Assembly (NCBI RefSeq): GCF_947488515.1
Contig: NZ_CANKZF010000001.1
Location: forward strand, 1,922,001-1,986,000
Direction: 5' to 3'
DNA: 64,000 nucleotides
Source of the DNA: an uncultured Nocardioides sp.
Lineage (GTDB): Bacteria; Actinomycetota; Actinomycetes; Propionibacteriales; Nocardioidaceae
Of this stretch, positions 25,549 through 33,982 are shown piece by piece. The notes beneath the pieces are model-generated. The model was not told the origin of the DNA and made no database searches. It worked only from the letters and a program-made list of their open reading frames with translations. The position numbers were made by a program, and so were the translations under genes. Each line of letters starts with the position of its first letter. Within the stretch, counting starts at the first letter, position 1.

Positions 25549-27470
25549 GCTGTCTCCTCGACTACTGCCAGGACTTCCCCGGACGCGACCTGCGACCCGG
25601 GCTCGACGTTGATCTCGGCGACGGTGCCGTCGTGGGGCGCCGTCACGGTGTGCTGCATCTTCATGGCCTCGAGGACGAGGACGACGTCGCCCGCGGCCAC
25701 CTCGGCGCCGGCCTCCACCTTGACCGCCACGACCGTGCCGGGCATCGGAGCCAGCAGCGAGCCGCTCGCCACCGCGTCGGCCGGATCGGTGAAGCGCGGG
25801 ACCTCGCGAAGACGCGCGGACACACGTGGTCCGTCCACCCACACCTCGCGCGGGGAGCCGGGACGCTCGGACGAGATGTGTCCGCGCGCCTCCGTGACGA
25901 CGCCGTCGACCTCCAGCCGGGCGTGCGTCGTCGACACCTCGAGGACGGTCACGCGGTCGACCACGAAGCCGTCGCGCGAGCCCCACCACTCGACCGGGTC
26001 GTGACCCTCGAACGTGGTGCGCTGCGGCTGGCTGACGACGTTGCGCCAGGCGGCGGGGACGCCCTGCTGGACCGTACGCCGCTCCGCGTCCGCCGCGGCC
26101 ACCATGAGCGCGCCGGCGACGAGCGTCGTGCGGTCGATCTCCGGCGGCTCGGGGGCCGGTCGCGACTCAAGCCACGTCGTCGTCATCTCGCCGGCCACGA
26201 ACACCGGGTCGGTGAGGATCTCGACGAGCTGGTCACGGTTGGTGGTGACGCCGTGGATCCGGGCGCGGCGCAGCGCGGCGACCAGCATCCGGATCGCCTG
26301 CTCGCGGGTCGGTGCCCAGGCCATCACCTTGGCCAGCATGGCGTCGTAGAAGGTCGAGACCTCGTCGCCCGGCCCGAAGCCGCTGTCCACCCGGACCCCG
26401 AACTCGGCCAGCGGCAGGAACTCGGCGTCCGACGGCAGGTCGAAGGTGACCAGCCGCCCGCTCTGCGGGACGTACGCCGCGTCCTCGGCGTAGAGACGGA
26501 CCTCGATCGCGTGCCCGGTCCTCGGCCTCGGCGTGAGGTCGAAGCCCGGATGCTCGGCCACGGCGATCTGGGTCTCGACGAGCTCGCCGTCGTGGGTCAG
26601 CTCGGTGACCGGGTGCTCGACCTGGAGTCGCGTGTTCATCTCGAGGAAGAAGTAGCGGTCGGTGGCCGGGTCGTAGAGGAACTCGACCGTGCCCGCGCCG
26701 CGGTAGTCGATGTCGCTCGCGAGCCGCTCGGCCGCTTCGCACATGGCCGCTTCCGTGGCCGCCGGCAGCCCGGGGGCCGGCGCCTCCTCGACCACCTTCT
26801 GGTGGCGTCGCTGCACCGAGCAGTCGCGGGTGCCGATCGCGATGGTGCGCGCTGCACTGGACACGATCTGCACCTCGACGTGCCGGCCGGCCTCGACGTA
26901 GGGCTCGACGAAGACCGTGCCGTCACCGAAGGCCGACTCGGCCTCCGCCCGCGCCGCCTCGATCTCGGCGTCGAGCCGGTCGAGACTGCGGACGACGCGC
27001 ATGCCGCGCCCGCCGCCACCGGCGCTCGCCTTCACGAGCAGGGGGAGGTCGGACTCGGTCGGATGCGCGGGTGCCGACAGCACCGGAACCCCCGCAGCGG
27101 CGGCGATCTCCTTGGCGCGCACCTTGTCGCCCATCGCCTCGATCGCCTCGGGCGGCGGTCCGACCCAGGTCAGGCCGGCATCGATGACGGCCCGGGCGAA
27201 GGCGGCGTTCTCGGACAGGAAGCCGTAGCCGGGATGGATCGCGTCGGCACCGGACCTGAGTGCCGCCTCGATGACCAGGTCGGCGCGGAGGTAGGTGTCG
27301 GCGGGGGCGTTGCCGGCGAGCCGGACGGCCCGGTCGGCCTCGGCCACGAACGGCAGCCCGGCGTCGGCGTCGGAGTGGACCGCCACGGTCTCGATGCCGA
27401 GCCGTCGGCAGGTCGCGAAGACGCGACGGGCGATCTCGCCGCGGTTGGCGACCAGCAGTCGTCGGATCAT
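25545..27470 (-). CDS. biotin-dependent acyl-CoA carboxylase alpha subunit
   Basis: 641 residues. Biotin carboxylase part: MIRRLLVANRGEIARRV, HPGYGFLSEN, KASAGGGGRGMRVV, EMNTRLQVEHPVTE. A linker/BT-type region follows, then the biotin carrier domain with the biotinyl Lys in EAMKMQH near residue 603. It carboxylates biotin with ATP and bicarbonate for transfer by the beta subunit. Length and gene order fit methylcrotonyl- or geranyl-CoA carboxylase; the AtuA-like gene nearby keeps the second option open. Start overlaps the beta stop by 4 nt. A 12-bp inverted repeat (25813-25824/25877-25888) lies in the linker coding region. Confidence 0.92.
   Translation of the reverse strand: MIRRLLVANRGEIARRVFATCRRLGIETVAVHSDADAGLPFVAEADRAVRLAGNAPADTYLRADLVIEAALRSGADAIHPGYGFLSENAAFARAVIDAGLTWVGPPPEAIEAMGDKVRAKEIAAAAGVPVLSAPAHPTESDLPLLVKASAGGGGRGMRVVRSLDRLDAEIEAARAEAESAFGDGTVFVEPYVEAGRHVEVQIVSSAARTIAIGTRDCSVQRRHQKVVEEAPAPGLPAATEAAMCEAAERLASDIDYRGAGTVEFLYDPATDRYFFLEMNTRLQVEHPVTELTHDGELVETQIAVAEHPGFDLTPRPRTGHAIEVRLYAEDAAYVPQSGRLVTFDLPSDAEFLPLAEFGVRVDSGFGPGDEVSTFYDAMLAKVMAWAPTREQAIRMLVAALRRARIHGVTTNRDQLVEILTDPVFVAGEMTTTWLESRPAPEPPEIDRTTLVAGALMVAAADAERRTVQQGVPAAWRNVVSQPQRTTFEGHDPVEWWGSRDGFVVDRVTVLEVSTTHARLEVDGVVTEARGHISSERPGSPREVWVDGPRVSARLREVPRFTDPADAVASGSLLAPMPGTVVAVKVEAGAEVAAGDVVLVLEAMKMQHTVTAPHDGTVAEINVEPGSQVASGEVLAVVEETA
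25813..25888. repeat. inverted repeat in the carboxylase alpha linker
   Basis: CGCGCGGACACA (25813-25824) and its exact complement (25877-25888) enclose 52 nt. It encodes part of the variable linker before the biotin domain (around HISSERPGSPREVWVDGPRVSARLREV). It may be a member of the coding-palindrome set, but the loop is long and the linker is variable in any case. Confidence 0.4.
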
Positions 27471-29149
27471 GGTCGGAACACCCCGAATCCCTCGGCACCC
27501 TTGAACGGTGCGTTCTCGATGACGCTGAGGCAGATGGCCAGCACGGTGCGGGTGTCGCGGGGGTCGATGACGCCGTCGTCGTAGAGCATCCCGGAGAGCA
27601 CGTAGGGCAGCGACTGCTCCTCGACCATCTGCTCGACCATCGCGCGCATGCCGGCGTCGCCCTCCTCGTCGTACGCCTGTCCCTTGCCCTCGGCCGCCGC
27701 GCGGGCGACGATCGACAGCACGCCGGCGAGCTGGGCCGGGCCCATCACGGCCGACTTGGCGCTCGGCCAGGTGAAGAGGAAGCGCGGGTCGTAGGCGCGG
27801 CCGTTCATGCCGTAGTTGCCGGCCCCGTAGGACGCCCCCATGATCACGCTGAGGTGGGGCACGGTGCTGTTGGAGACGGCGTTGATCATCATCGCGCCGT
27901 GCTTGATGATCCCGCCCTGCTCGTACTCCTTGCCGACCATGTAGCCGGTGGTGTTGTGCAGGAAGAGCAGCGGGGTGTCGGCCTGGTTGGCGAGCTGGAT
28001 GAACTGGGTCGCCTTCTGCGCCTCCTCGGAGAAGAGCACGCCCTGGGCGTTGGCGAGGATGCCGATCGGGCGGCCGTGCAGCTGCGCCCACCCGGTGACG
28101 AGCGAGGTGCCGTAGAGCGGCTTGAACTCGTCGAACGGCCGGCCGTTGCGCTCGCTCGTCCCGTCGACGACCCGCAGGATCACCTCGCGCGGGTCGAACG
28201 GCTCCTTGAGGTCGGTCGGGACCAGGTCGAGCAGGCCCTCGGGGTCGGCGTCGGGCTCGGCGAAGTCGACGCGAAAGTCCCCGGATATCCGGGGACTCTC
28301 CCGCTTCGCACCCGAGATCTGGGGGGCGAAGTGGGAGTCCTGGGTGCGAAGTCCCGGCTTGCGCCGGTTGAGGCGTGCCACGATCCGGCGCCCGATGCGG
28401 ATGGCGTCGTGCTCGTCCTCGGCGAGGTAGTCGGCGAGGCCGGAGACTCGGGCGTGCATCTCGGCGCCGCCGAGCGACTCGTCGTCGGACTCCTCGCCGG
28501 TCGCCATCTTCACCAGCGGCGGACCGCCGAGGAAGACCTTGGCGCCGCCGCGGACGAAGACGGTGTAGTCGCTCATGCCGGGGACGTACGCCCCGCCGGC
28601 GGTCGAGTTGCCGAAGACCAGCGCGATCGTCGGCTGCCGCCGAGCGGAGGCGCGGGTCAGGTCGCGGAAGAGGCGACCACCGGGGATGAAGATCTCCTTC
28701 TGCGTCGGCAGGTCCGCTCCGCCCGACTCGACGAGGGAGATCGTCGGGAGGTTGTTCTCCTCGGCGACCTGCGAGGCGCGGAAGATCTTCTTCACCGTCC
28801 ACGGGTTCGAGGCGCCGCCCTTGACGGTGGGGTCGTTGGCGCTGATCAGGCACTCCACGCCCTCGACGACACCGATGCCGGTGACGACGGACGCGCCGAC
28901 GGTGAAGTCCGAGCCCCACCCGGCCAGCGGCGAGAGCTCCAGGAAGGCCGACCCGGGGTCGAGGAGCAGCTCGATCCGCTCGCGCGCGGTCAGCTTGCCG
29001 CGGGCGTGGTGGCGGTCGACGTACTTCTCCCCGCCACCCGCCACCGCGACCGCGTGCTGCGCGTCGAGGTCGGCGAGCTTCTCCAGCATCGCCTGAGCAT
29101 TCGGTGATCGAGTAGCCGCCGAGGAACGAGGTGGCGTATCGAGATTCAT
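27467..29149 (-). CDS. biotin-dependent acyl-CoA carboxylase beta subunit (carboxyltransferase)
   Basis: 560 residues. Carboxyltransferase signatures: HHARGKLTARERIELLLDPGSAFLEL, FGNSTAGGAYVPGMSDY (acyl-CoA binding), FLHNTTGYMVGKEYEQGGIIKHGAMM (biotin-side oxyanion region) and IMGASYGAGNYGMNGRAYDPRF. It transfers CO2 from carboxybiotin to an acyl-CoA. Two oddities stand out. Residues 1-16 are encoded by a dispersed repeat (29103-29148), and residues ~266-291 (RTQDSHFAPQISGAKRESPR...) are encoded by a palindromic insert in a loop that is normally short. ATG 29149 overlaps the SRPBCC stop; ATG 29089 is an in-frame alternative just past the repeat. Confidence 0.9.
   Translation of the reverse strand: MNLDTPPRSSAATRSPNAQAMLEKLADLDAQHAVAVAGGGEKYVDRHHARGKLTARERIELLLDPGSAFLELSPLAGWGSDFTVGASVVTGIGVVEGVECLISANDPTVKGGASNPWTVKKIFRASQVAEENNLPTISLVESGGADLPTQKEIFIPGGRLFRDLTRASARRQPTIALVFGNSTAGGAYVPGMSDYTVFVRGGAKVFLGGPPLVKMATGEESDDESLGGAEMHARVSGLADYLAEDEHDAIRIGRRIVARLNRRKPGLRTQDSHFAPQISGAKRESPRISGDFRVDFAEPDADPEGLLDLVPTDLKEPFDPREVILRVVDGTSERNGRPFDEFKPLYGTSLVTGWAQLHGRPIGILANAQGVLFSEEAQKATQFIQLANQADTPLLFLHNTTGYMVGKEYEQGGIIKHGAMMINAVSNSTVPHLSVIMGASYGAGNYGMNGRAYDPRFLFTWPSAKSAVMGPAQLAGVLSIVARAAAEGKGQAYDEEGDAGMRAMVEQMVEEQSLPYVLSGMLYDDGVIDPRDTRTVLAICLSVIENAPFKGAEGFGVFRP
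28276..28351. repeat. palindromic element inserted in frame in carboxylase beta
   Basis: A perfect 22-bp palindrome (half-site AGTCCCCGGAT, 28276-28297) sits beside inverted 10-bp arms CTTCGCACCC (28304-28313) and GGGTGCGAAG (28342-28351). A third, overlapping pairing joins GACTCTCCCGCTTCGC with GCGAAGTGGGAGTC. The composition differs from the surrounding codons and no stop is introduced. Confidence 0.7.
29103..29148. repeat. dispersed repeat, copy 1, at the SRPBCC/carboxylase beta junction
   Basis: 46 nt starting GGTGATCGAGTAGCC and ending GGCGTATCGAGATTCA, with GAGGAACGAG in the middle. A 42-nt version is at 60476-60517. Its right end (TGAATCTC on the minus strand) gives the SRPBCC gene its TGA stop, and the rest encodes the beginning of carboxylase beta. 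I recall similar sequences scattered in other actinobacterial genomes. Confidence 0.75.
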
Positions 29150-29616
29150 GACTCGACCACCGCCTTCATCCGCTCGAGCGTCGTCCGCATGCCGCGACGG
29201 TTCGTCCGGCGGCGGAGCGGGCCGAGCACCAGCCAGTAGAGGCGGGTCGGCAGGTTGGGGTCGAGGCGGAAGTACTCCGTGACCAGCGTCCCGCCGTCCT
29301 TCTGCTCGAGGCGGTAGCCCCAGTTGTTGACCGTGATCGCGTCGGTGCCGACGGAGAACTCGAAGACGCGCTCCGGCTCGCAGGCGGTGACCCGGCACGG
29401 CGACCAGTACGTCGGACCGACCCCGTTTCGCTTCACGTGTCCGGCGAAGAAGGCCCCCACCTCGGGCCCGGTGGACCCGCGGGTCCACTTCGCCTCGAAG
29501 GTCTCCGGGCTGAACTCCCCGATCCGGGTCACGTCGCTGACGAGGTCCCAGACCTCGGCGGGCGGGGCGTCCATCCAGAGCGACACCTCGTCGCCCAGGG
29601 ACGGGAGCTTGATCAT
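29146..29616 (-). CDS. SRPBCC-family lipid- or ligand-binding protein
   Basis: 156 residues with the START/polyketide-cyclase fold: VSLWMDAPPAEVWDLVSDVTRIGEFSPE at the N-terminus, a central beta sheet (RVFEFSVGTDAITVNNWGYRLEQKDGGTLVTEYFRL) and a C-terminal helix (RTTLERMKAVVES). Such proteins bind hydrophobic ligands; here a CoA-linked or free branched substrate is a guess from context. It stands 10 nt after the acyl-CoA dehydrogenase gene and its stop overlaps the carboxylase beta start. Confidence 0.82.
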   Translation of the reverse strand: MIKLPSLGDEVSLWMDAPPAEVWDLVSDVTRIGEFSPETFEAKWTRGSTGPEVGAFFAGHVKRNGVGPTYWSPCRVTACEPERVFEFSVGTDAITVNNWGYRLEQKDGGTLVTEYFRLDPNLPTRLYWLVLGPLRRRTNRRGMRTTLERMKAVVES

Positions 29617-29626
29617 CGCTGTCCTC

Positions 29627-30787
29627 TCATCCTGCGTAACCCATCAGCTTGGCCGTCAGGTCGCGCAGCACCTCGTCGGCGCCACCCCCGATCGGCAGGA
29701 GCCGGGCGTCGCGGTAGTGCCGCTCCACCTCGGTGCCGTGCATGTAGCCGGTGCCGCCGAAGAGCTGCACCGCCCGGTCGCAGACGTACGCCGCGCAGTC
29801 CACCGCGGTCTGCTTGGCCAGACAGGCCTCCGCGACGACGAACTCGCCGGCGGCGTGCCGCGCGGCCACGTCGCGGGTGTAGGTGCGCGCGACCTCGACC
29901 TGGCGCCGCATCTCGACCAGCGTGTGCTGGACGGACTGGTTGGCCGACAGCGGACGGCCGAACGTCTCGCGCTCCCGGGCGTACGACGCCGCAAGGGCGA
30001 GCGAGCGGGCGGCGATGCCGTAGCCGTGGACCGCCAGCGCGATCCGCTCGACGACGAACTGGTCCGCGATCTGGCCGAACCCCGAGTCCTCCGCGCCGAC
30101 CAGGTTGGCGGCCGGAACCCGCACGTCGACGAACGACAGCTCGGCGGTGTCGGAGCAGTGCCAGCCCATCTTCTGCAATGATCGGGACACGGTGAAGCCG
30201 GGCGTCCCCTTCTCGACGACCAGCAGCGAGATGCCGCCGTGGCCGGGGCCTCCCGTGCGGACCGCGGTGGTCACGAAGTCGGCGCGGACGCCGGAGGTGA
30301 TGAAGGTCTTGGCGCCGTTGACGACGTAGTGGTCGCCGTCGCTCCCCCGGACCAGCTCCGCCCGGGTCGTGATGCGGGCGACGTCCGAGCCGCCGCCGGG
30401 CTCGGTGACGGCGAGCGACCCGATCGTGTCGCCGGCGAGCGTCGGACGGACGAACCGGTCGACGAGGTCGGCGTTGCCGCTGGCGGCGATGTGGGGCAGC
30501 GCGATGCCGGCCGTGAAGAGCCCCGCCATCAGGCCGCTCGACGCACCGGCGTCGAACATCGCCTCCTGCAGCACGACGCTGTCGACCAGGTCGCCGCCAC
30601 CGCCGCCGACCTCCTCGGGGAACGCGGCGCCGATCAGGCCGAGGTCACCGGCCGTGCGGTGCAGCGCGCGCGGGATCTCCCCGGCGTCCTCCCACTCCTG
30701 CAGGTGCGGCACGACCTCGCGGCGGACGAACTCCGCCGCGGTCGCCCGCAGCGCGGCGTGCTCGGCTGATCTCGACGCGGCGCTCAT
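29627..30787 (-). CDS. acyl-CoA dehydrogenase, first of two in the operon
   Basis: 386 residues. IGSLAVTEPGGGSDVARITTRA, GAKTFITSGVRADF, YARERETFGRPLSANQSVQHTLVEM and the C-terminal VQLFGGTGYMHGTEVERHYRDAR are all diagnostic. The VERHYRDAR end matches the isovaleryl/citronellyl-type subgroup. With the second dehydrogenase at 24388 it may handle consecutive chain-shortening steps. Start ATG 30787 is coupled by ATGA to the AtuA-like gene. Confidence 0.9.
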   Translation of the reverse strand: MSAASRSAEHAALRATAAEFVRREVVPHLQEWEDAGEIPRALHRTAGDLGLIGAAFPEEVGGGGGDLVDSVVLQEAMFDAGASSGLMAGLFTAGIALPHIAASGNADLVDRFVRPTLAGDTIGSLAVTEPGGGSDVARITTRAELVRGSDGDHYVVNGAKTFITSGVRADFVTTAVRTGGPGHGGISLLVVEKGTPGFTVSRSLQKMGWHCSDTAELSFVDVRVPAANLVGAEDSGFGQIADQFVVERIALAVHGYGIAARSLALAASYARERETFGRPLSANQSVQHTLVEMRRQVEVARTYTRDVAARHAAGEFVVAEACLAKQTAVDCAAYVCDRAVQLFGGTGYMHGTEVERHYRDARLLPIGGGADEVLRDLTAKLMGYAG

Positions 30788-32505
30788 ACGAGGCTCTCCT
30801 CGATCGAGACCAACCGCGAGCGCAACCACTCACCGAGCGCCTTGGCCTGCGGATCGAACCGCGTGGACGCCGCGACGCCCTGGCCGAGCAGGCCGTGGAC
30901 GACGAGGTTGACCGCACCCAGGTGGGGCAGCAGCCAGACGTCGACGTCGAGGTCGGCCGCCTCGGGCAGCAGCGCGGGGATGCCGCGCGGCGACATCAGC
31001 TTGAACAGCCACTGCACGCGGGCGTCGTACGTCGCCGGGTCGGTGCCGTCGTGGGCGACCCAGAGACCGACGTTGGCGTCGCCGCCCTTGTCGCCCGAGC
31101 GCGCGTGGACGAAGGTCCCCAGCGGCAGGCGTCGGGTCAGGGTGTCGGCGTGCGCCGGGTAGGGCGACGGGCGCCGGCCGGGAGCCTCGACCACGGCGGT
31201 GTACGCCGTCGGGTCGCTGACGACCTCCCGGCGGCCGTCGGCGTGGACGACCGTGTGCGTGACGTCGGAGCGGTCGACGTACTCGGCGCGGAAGACGCCG
31301 AACGGCGTGGCCGGCGCTGGCGGTGCGGTCATCGTGAAGCCGGGGTAGGAGCCGAGCGCGAGCTCGACGGCCGCGGCGGTGAAGGCGCGGCCGACGGGGT
31401 CGGGCGAGGGGTCCTTGACGGTGCAGCGCAGCAGTGTGGAGGCAGCCTCCTGCGAGTCGGCGTCGGCGGTCGGCTCGCTGGCCTCCGACCACGTCACCTC
31501 GGCCGCCGTGAGCCGCGGCCCGAGCTGCTCGCGCACCCAGGCAGCCTTGGCCTCCACGTCGAGGCCCGTGAGGACGAGCTCGACCTGGTTGCGCCAGCCA
31601 CCGAGCTCGTTGACGCACACCTTGAGCCGCTCGGGTGGGGCCTCGCCGGTGACACCGACGATCGCGACGCGGTCCTCGGCCTCCTGCGCTAGCCGGACGG
31701 AGTCGAGGTGGACCGTCACGTCGGGTCCGAGGTAGCGGGTCGACTGGATCTCGTAGACGAGCTGCGCGGTGACGGTGTCGACGGTGACGGCACCCCCGGT
31801 GCCGGCGTGCTTGGTGATCACGCTCGACCCGTCGGCCGCGACCTCCGCGACCGGGAAGCCGAGCGGCCGGTCGCGGTGGGGCAGGTCGAGGAAGCCGCTG
31901 AAGTTGCCGCCCGTCGCCTGGGTGCCGCACTCGATGACGTGGCCGGCGACGACCGCGCCCGCCAGCTCGTCGTACGACGTCGGGGTCCAGCCGTGGTGCG
32001 CGACCGCCGGCCCGACGACCAAGGAGGCGTCGGTGACCCGGCCGGTGACGACGACGTCCGCGCCCGCGGTCAGCGCCGCGGCGATGCCGAAGCCGCCGAG
32101 GTAGGCGTTGGCGGTGAGCGCGTCGGTGAAGGAGAGGTGGCGCACGTCGTCACCCTCGACGTGGGCGACCTGCGGGTGGAGGCCGAGTCCCGAGGCGACC
32201 TCCCGCACCTTGTCGGCCAGGCCGGACGGGTTGAGGCCGCCGGCGTTGGCGACGATCCGCACACCCTTCTCCAGCGCGAGCCCGAGGCAGTCCTCGAGCT
32301 GGCGGACGAAGGTGCGGGCGTAGCCGAGCGAGGGGTCCTTGAGCTGGTCCTTGCCGAGGATGAGCATCGTCAGCTCGGCGAGGTAGTCGCCGGTCAGCAC
32401 GTCGAGCTCGCCACCCTCCAGCATCTCGCGCATCGCGCTGAGCCGGTCGCCGTAGAAGCCCGAGCAGTTGCCGATCCGCACGACACCGCCGGTCGAGGAG
32501 GTCAC
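30784..32505 (-). CDS. AtuA-like protein (DUF1446, acyclic terpene utilization family)
   Basis: 573 residues. The N-terminal DUF1446 domain carries VRIGNCSGFYGDRLSAMREML, IVANAGGLNPSGL, VTGRVTDASLVVGPAVAHHGW and ATGGNFSGF. The C-terminal AtuA_C-like part holds FVHARSGDKGGDANVGLWV near 490-510. AtuA is needed for growth of Pseudomonas on citronellol/geraniol but has no assigned reaction. Here it is joined to a carboxylase pair and two acyl-CoA dehydrogenases, which supports catabolism of a methyl-branched or terpenoid acid. GTG 32505 overlaps the TIGR03084 stop by 4 nt. Confidence 0.88.
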   Translation of the reverse strand: MTSSTGGVVRIGNCSGFYGDRLSAMREMLEGGELDVLTGDYLAELTMLILGKDQLKDPSLGYARTFVRQLEDCLGLALEKGVRIVANAGGLNPSGLADKVREVASGLGLHPQVAHVEGDDVRHLSFTDALTANAYLGGFGIAAALTAGADVVVTGRVTDASLVVGPAVAHHGWTPTSYDELAGAVVAGHVIECGTQATGGNFSGFLDLPHRDRPLGFPVAEVAADGSSVITKHAGTGGAVTVDTVTAQLVYEIQSTRYLGPDVTVHLDSVRLAQEAEDRVAIVGVTGEAPPERLKVCVNELGGWRNQVELVLTGLDVEAKAAWVREQLGPRLTAAEVTWSEASEPTADADSQEAASTLLRCTVKDPSPDPVGRAFTAAAVELALGSYPGFTMTAPPAPATPFGVFRAEYVDRSDVTHTVVHADGRREVVSDPTAYTAVVEAPGRRPSPYPAHADTLTRRLPLGTFVHARSGDKGGDANVGLWVAHDGTDPATYDARVQWLFKLMSPRGIPALLPEAADLDVDVWLLPHLGAVNLVVHGLLGQGVAASTRFDPQAKALGEWLRSRLVSIEESLV

Positions 32506-33281
32506 CTCGGGCTCCGTCCCTCGCCCGGCTGGCCCGCGAAGGCCTGGGCGATGTCGAGCCACCGGTCGACGTCGGCGCCGGTCGCGACGAGGTCGGTGTC
32601 GGCGCGGTGGAGCCGCTGCGTGACGAGCCGGCAGAAGTCGCCCGCGCTGCCGGTGAGCGTCTGCGCTGCGTCCTCAGGTCCCCACGACCACACGTCGCCG
32701 GAGGGCGCGGCGAGGTCGACGCGGAACTCGTCGGCGGGTGCTTCGAGGCCGTGCACGGCGAAGGCGAAGCCCCGGGTGCGGACGCCGAGGTGGGCGACGT
32801 GGCGGATGCGGTCGGTGTCCTCGACCGGGGCGCCGAGGCCCTCGTGCACGTCGAGGCTGTGGGCCCAGGTCTCCATCAGCCGGGCGGTCGCCATCGAGGT
32901 GGCCGACATCGGCGGACCGAACCACGGCATCTTCTCGCCCCGCGGCATCGCGACGAGCGTCGCGCGGAGGTCGGCCCGCGCACGCTCCCAGCGCTCGAGG
33001 AGGCCGGGCTCCCGGGCGATGGCGAACGCCTGCGCGTCGACGTAGCCCGTCGGGTCGGCGATGGCGCCGAGGACGACCTCGTCCCACGCCTCCTTGTCGG
33101 TCGCCGCCTTGACCGCGACCTCGTCGGTCCACGCGAGGTGGGCGACCTGGGTCGCGACGTCCCAGCCGGGGGCGGGCGTCGGCGTACGCCATCCGTCCTC
33201 GTCGAGGCCGGACACCAGCTGCTCGAGCCGGTCGCCCTCGGCCTCGAGGTCGGCGAGCACCTGCGTCAGTACGTCGGTCAT
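32502..33281 (-). CDS. TIGR03084-family protein (DinB/mycothiol isomerase-like)
   Basis: 259 residues. A helical DinB-type N-terminal domain (GLDEDGWRTPTPAPGWDVATQVAHLAWTDEVAVKAA) has His in AHLAWTDE, a WAHSLDVHEGLG second metal-site segment near 150 and a C-terminal domain with DFCRLVTQRLH. The family is restricted to actinobacteria and is thought to be metal- and perhaps mycothiol-dependent, with unknown reaction. It is often found near acyl-CoA degradation genes, as here. Coupled by 4-nt overlaps on both sides. Confidence 0.83.
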   Translation of the reverse strand: MTDVLTQVLADLEAEGDRLEQLVSGLDEDGWRTPTPAPGWDVATQVAHLAWTDEVAVKAATDKEAWDEVVLGAIADPTGYVDAQAFAIAREPGLLERWERARADLRATLVAMPRGEKMPWFGPPMSATSMATARLMETWAHSLDVHEGLGAPVEDTDRIRHVAHLGVRTRGFAFAVHGLEAPADEFRVDLAAPSGDVWSWGPEDAAQTLTGSAGDFCRLVTQRLHRADTDLVATGADVDRWLDIAQAFAGQPGEGRSPR

Positions 33282-33922
33282 GCCGGGGTCCCCTCGTCGT
33301 CGCGGTCGAGCTCGCGGTCGAGCACGTCGGCCCACTCCCGCAGGATCCGACGACGCCGCGCGGAGTCGTCGGTGATCGTGGAGGCCAGGCCCAGGCCTCG
33401 CACCAGGTCGAGGGTCGCCTGCACCAGCTCGCGGACGCCGGGGCGCGACTCGTCGACGCCGAGCGCGGCGACCGTCATCCGGTGCGCCTCGCGGCCGACC
33501 CGCTGCTCCAGCGGGCCGACGGCGGCGAGCAGGGCCTCGTCGGTGCGGGCCGCCACCCACAGCTCGAGTGCGGCGGCGAAGACCGGTGAGGTGAAGTGGT
33601 CGCCGAGCATCTCGACGACCGCGCGCGTCCGCCGTCCGCCCGTCGGCAGGTGCGCCACCGCCTCGGCCAGCTCGGCGCCGCGGCGCTCGGTGAGGTGCTC
33701 GACGGCAGCGACGACGAGGTCGTTCTTGGTCGGGAAGTGGTGCAGCTGCGCGCCGCGGCTGACGCCCGCCCGGTCCGAGACGAGGGTCGTCGAGGTGCCC
33801 GCGAAGCCGCGCTCGACCAGCAGCTCGACCGTCGCCTCCAGCAGCCGGGCCCGCATCGCCCGGGTCCGGTCGGCCTGCGGCACGCGCGTGGCGGCCGTCG
33901 AGGACGCGGAGGGGGAGGTCAC
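33278..33922 (-). CDS. TetR-family repressor of the branched acyl-CoA operon
   Basis: 214 residues. The DNA-binding helix-turn-helix is at residues ~15-60 (RARLLEATVELLVERGFAGTSTTLVSDRAGVSRGAQLHHFPTKNDLVVAAVEHL), with a helical ligand-binding C-domain. It is the first gene of an eight-gene unit (33922 down to 24388), so it should repress its own operon until an acyl-CoA-type ligand binds. GTG 33922 is the first usable start and lies just below the operators; the message is probably leaderless. Confidence 0.88.
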   Translation of the reverse strand: MTSPSASSTAATRVPQADRTRAMRARLLEATVELLVERGFAGTSTTLVSDRAGVSRGAQLHHFPTKNDLVVAAVEHLTERRGAELAEAVAHLPTGGRRTRAVVEMLGDHFTSPVFAAALELWVAARTDEALLAAVGPLEQRVGREAHRMTVAALGVDESRPGVRELVQATLDLVRGLGLASTITDDSARRRRILREWADVLDRELDRDDEGTPA

Positions 33923-33929
33923 GGGCGCA

Positions 33930-33979
33930 AGACTGCCGCCTGACAAACAAACAGTCAAGCCTGACTTTTTATGGTCAGG
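33930..33979 (-). promoter_or_regulatory. tandem TetR operators over the operon promoter
   Basis: Two dyads: CCTGAC (33939-33944) with GTCAAG (33954-33959), and CCTGAC (33960-33965) with GTCAGG (33974-33979), spacers 9 and 8 nt. The first overlaps a -35-like TTGACT (33958-33953, minus strand); 17 nt further is a weak -10, CAGTCT. The predicted start is next to GTG 33922. Confidence 0.65.
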
Positions 33980-33982
33980 GTC

